From the NCBI GenBank assembly GCA_002771315.1, contig PCSF01000168.1, positions 2,161 through 8,261 on the forward strand: a stretch of 6,101 nt of DNA. The letters are read 5' to 3'. Source of the DNA: Desulfobacterales bacterium CG23_combo_of_CG06-09_8_20_14_all_52_9 (lineage in GTDB: Bacteria; Desulfobacterota; Desulfobacteria; Desulfobacterales; UBA2156). The first letter of the stretch is position 1; the number at the start of each line of letters is the position of its first letter. Positions 5,583 through 6,101 of this stretch are shown in pieces. Below the pieces are notes generated by a model that did no database searches, was not told the DNA's origin, and worked only from the letters and a program-made list of their open reading frames with translations. Made by a program: the position numbers and the translations under genes.

Positions 5583-6101
5583 CTACATGCACCTGGCTCC
5601 GATATGCCGGGCAATGACAATCCTCTGGACCTCTGACGTCCCTTCCCCGATTTCCAGAAGCTTCTGATCCCGGTAAAACCGTTCCACATCATATTCTTTC
5701 ATGAGCCCATACCCGCCGTGGAGCTGCACCGCGTGATTGGCGCACCGGTACATTGCCTCCGAACAGTAGAGCTTGGCCATGGCAGCTTCCTTGGCAAAAG
5801 GGAGGTGGCTGTCGCACAACCAACAGGCCTTGTAGAGGAGGAGTCTCGCACATTCGATCTCCGTCGCCATATCGGCCAGTTTGAAGGCATTGACCTGGAA
5901 ATTGGCGATGGGTCGGCCGAACTGCTCCCTCTCGTTGGCATATTTCAATGCCATATCGAGACACCCCTGGGCCCCTCCGAGCCCCATGGCTGCGATGGAG
6001 AGACGGCCGCCGTCCAGCGTCTTCATCATCTGGTGGAACCCTTCACCGACGGGTCCCAGGGTATTTTCCGCGGGCACCCGACAATCCGTAAAGTACAGTT
6101 C
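5583..6101 (-). CDS. Acyl-CoA dehydrogenase, C-terminal part (5' end outside window)
   Basis: The C-terminal 172 residues of a flavoprotein that oxidises acyl-CoA to the trans-2-enoyl-CoA and passes electrons to electron-transfer flavoprotein. The reading frame is open to the right window edge, entering with ELYFTDCRVP, so the N-terminal and middle domains lie beyond it. Seen in order are VGEGF (18-22), the FAD-contacting REQFGRPI (58-65), and the family signature QLHGGYGLMKEYDVERFYRD (126-145), which fits the PROSITE acyl-CoA dehydrogenase pattern 2. LEIGEGTSEVQR (149-160) follows, where E153 sits at the catalytic-base position used by short- and medium-chain enzymes. The fragment ends normally (IARHIGARCM). 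Chain-length or aromatic-acid specificity cannot be read from this part; butyryl-CoA, medium-chain or glutaryl/benzylsuccinyl-type substrates remain open. It precedes the XRE-cupin regulator gene, probably in one operon. Confidence 0.94.
   Translation of the reverse strand, partial: ELYFTDCRVPAENTLGPVGEGFHQMMKTLDGGRLSIAAMGLGGAQGCLDMALKYANEREQFGRPIANFQVNAFKLADMATEIECARLLLYKACWLCDSHLPFAKEAAMAKLYCSEAMYRCANHAVQLHGGYGLMKEYDVERFYRDQKLLEIGEGTSEVQRIVIARHIGARCM

Overview
The window reads as ordinary chromosomal DNA from a Gram-negative anaerobe, most likely a Desulfobacterota (former Deltaproteobacteria) member. This placement is inference. It rests on moderate GC content, a small SAP-domain protein with a clustered-cysteine tail, a stand-alone AICAR transformylase, and an acyl-CoA dehydrogenase followed by an XRE-cupin regulator. 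No rRNA, tRNA, CRISPR array, insertion sequence or phage gene was seen.

Left part (1-1160, minus strand): a compact stress cluster transcribed right to left. It encodes a small SAP/Rho-N-like protein with a Cys-rich tail, then an Hsp20 small heat-shock protein, then a universal stress protein that runs off the left edge. Gaps are 15 and 49 nt and each gene has a ribosome binding site, so one transcript is likely. A sigma70-like promoter candidate lies at 1264-1291.

Middle (1161-2507): a 312-nt divergent intergenic region separates the stress cluster from a plus-strand low-specificity L-threonine aldolase gene (ltaE). That gene collides tail-to-tail with the next minus-strand gene, and the two stop codons overlap.

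Right part (2504-6101, minus strand): four genes read right to left. They are an acyl-CoA dehydrogenase (5' end outside the window), an XRE-family regulator with a C-terminal cupin, a zinc-free quinone oxidoreductase of the MDR superfamily, and an AICAR transformylase that lacks the IMP cyclohydrolase domain of bifunctional PurH. The last two are 23 nt apart and probably co-transcribed. A 121-nt gap with several inverted repeats precedes the oxidoreductase and may hold a promoter or operator.

Functionally the window combines protein-folding and stress protection, amino-acid (Thr/Gly) metabolism, late purine synthesis, and fatty or aromatic acyl-CoA oxidation with its probable regulator. Nothing clearly amounts to a new biological system. 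The points most worth a second look are the stand-alone transformylase with an altered RYGENP motif, the Cys-rich SAP protein leading a heat-shock operon, and short RNA or DNA symmetry elements at gene borders.
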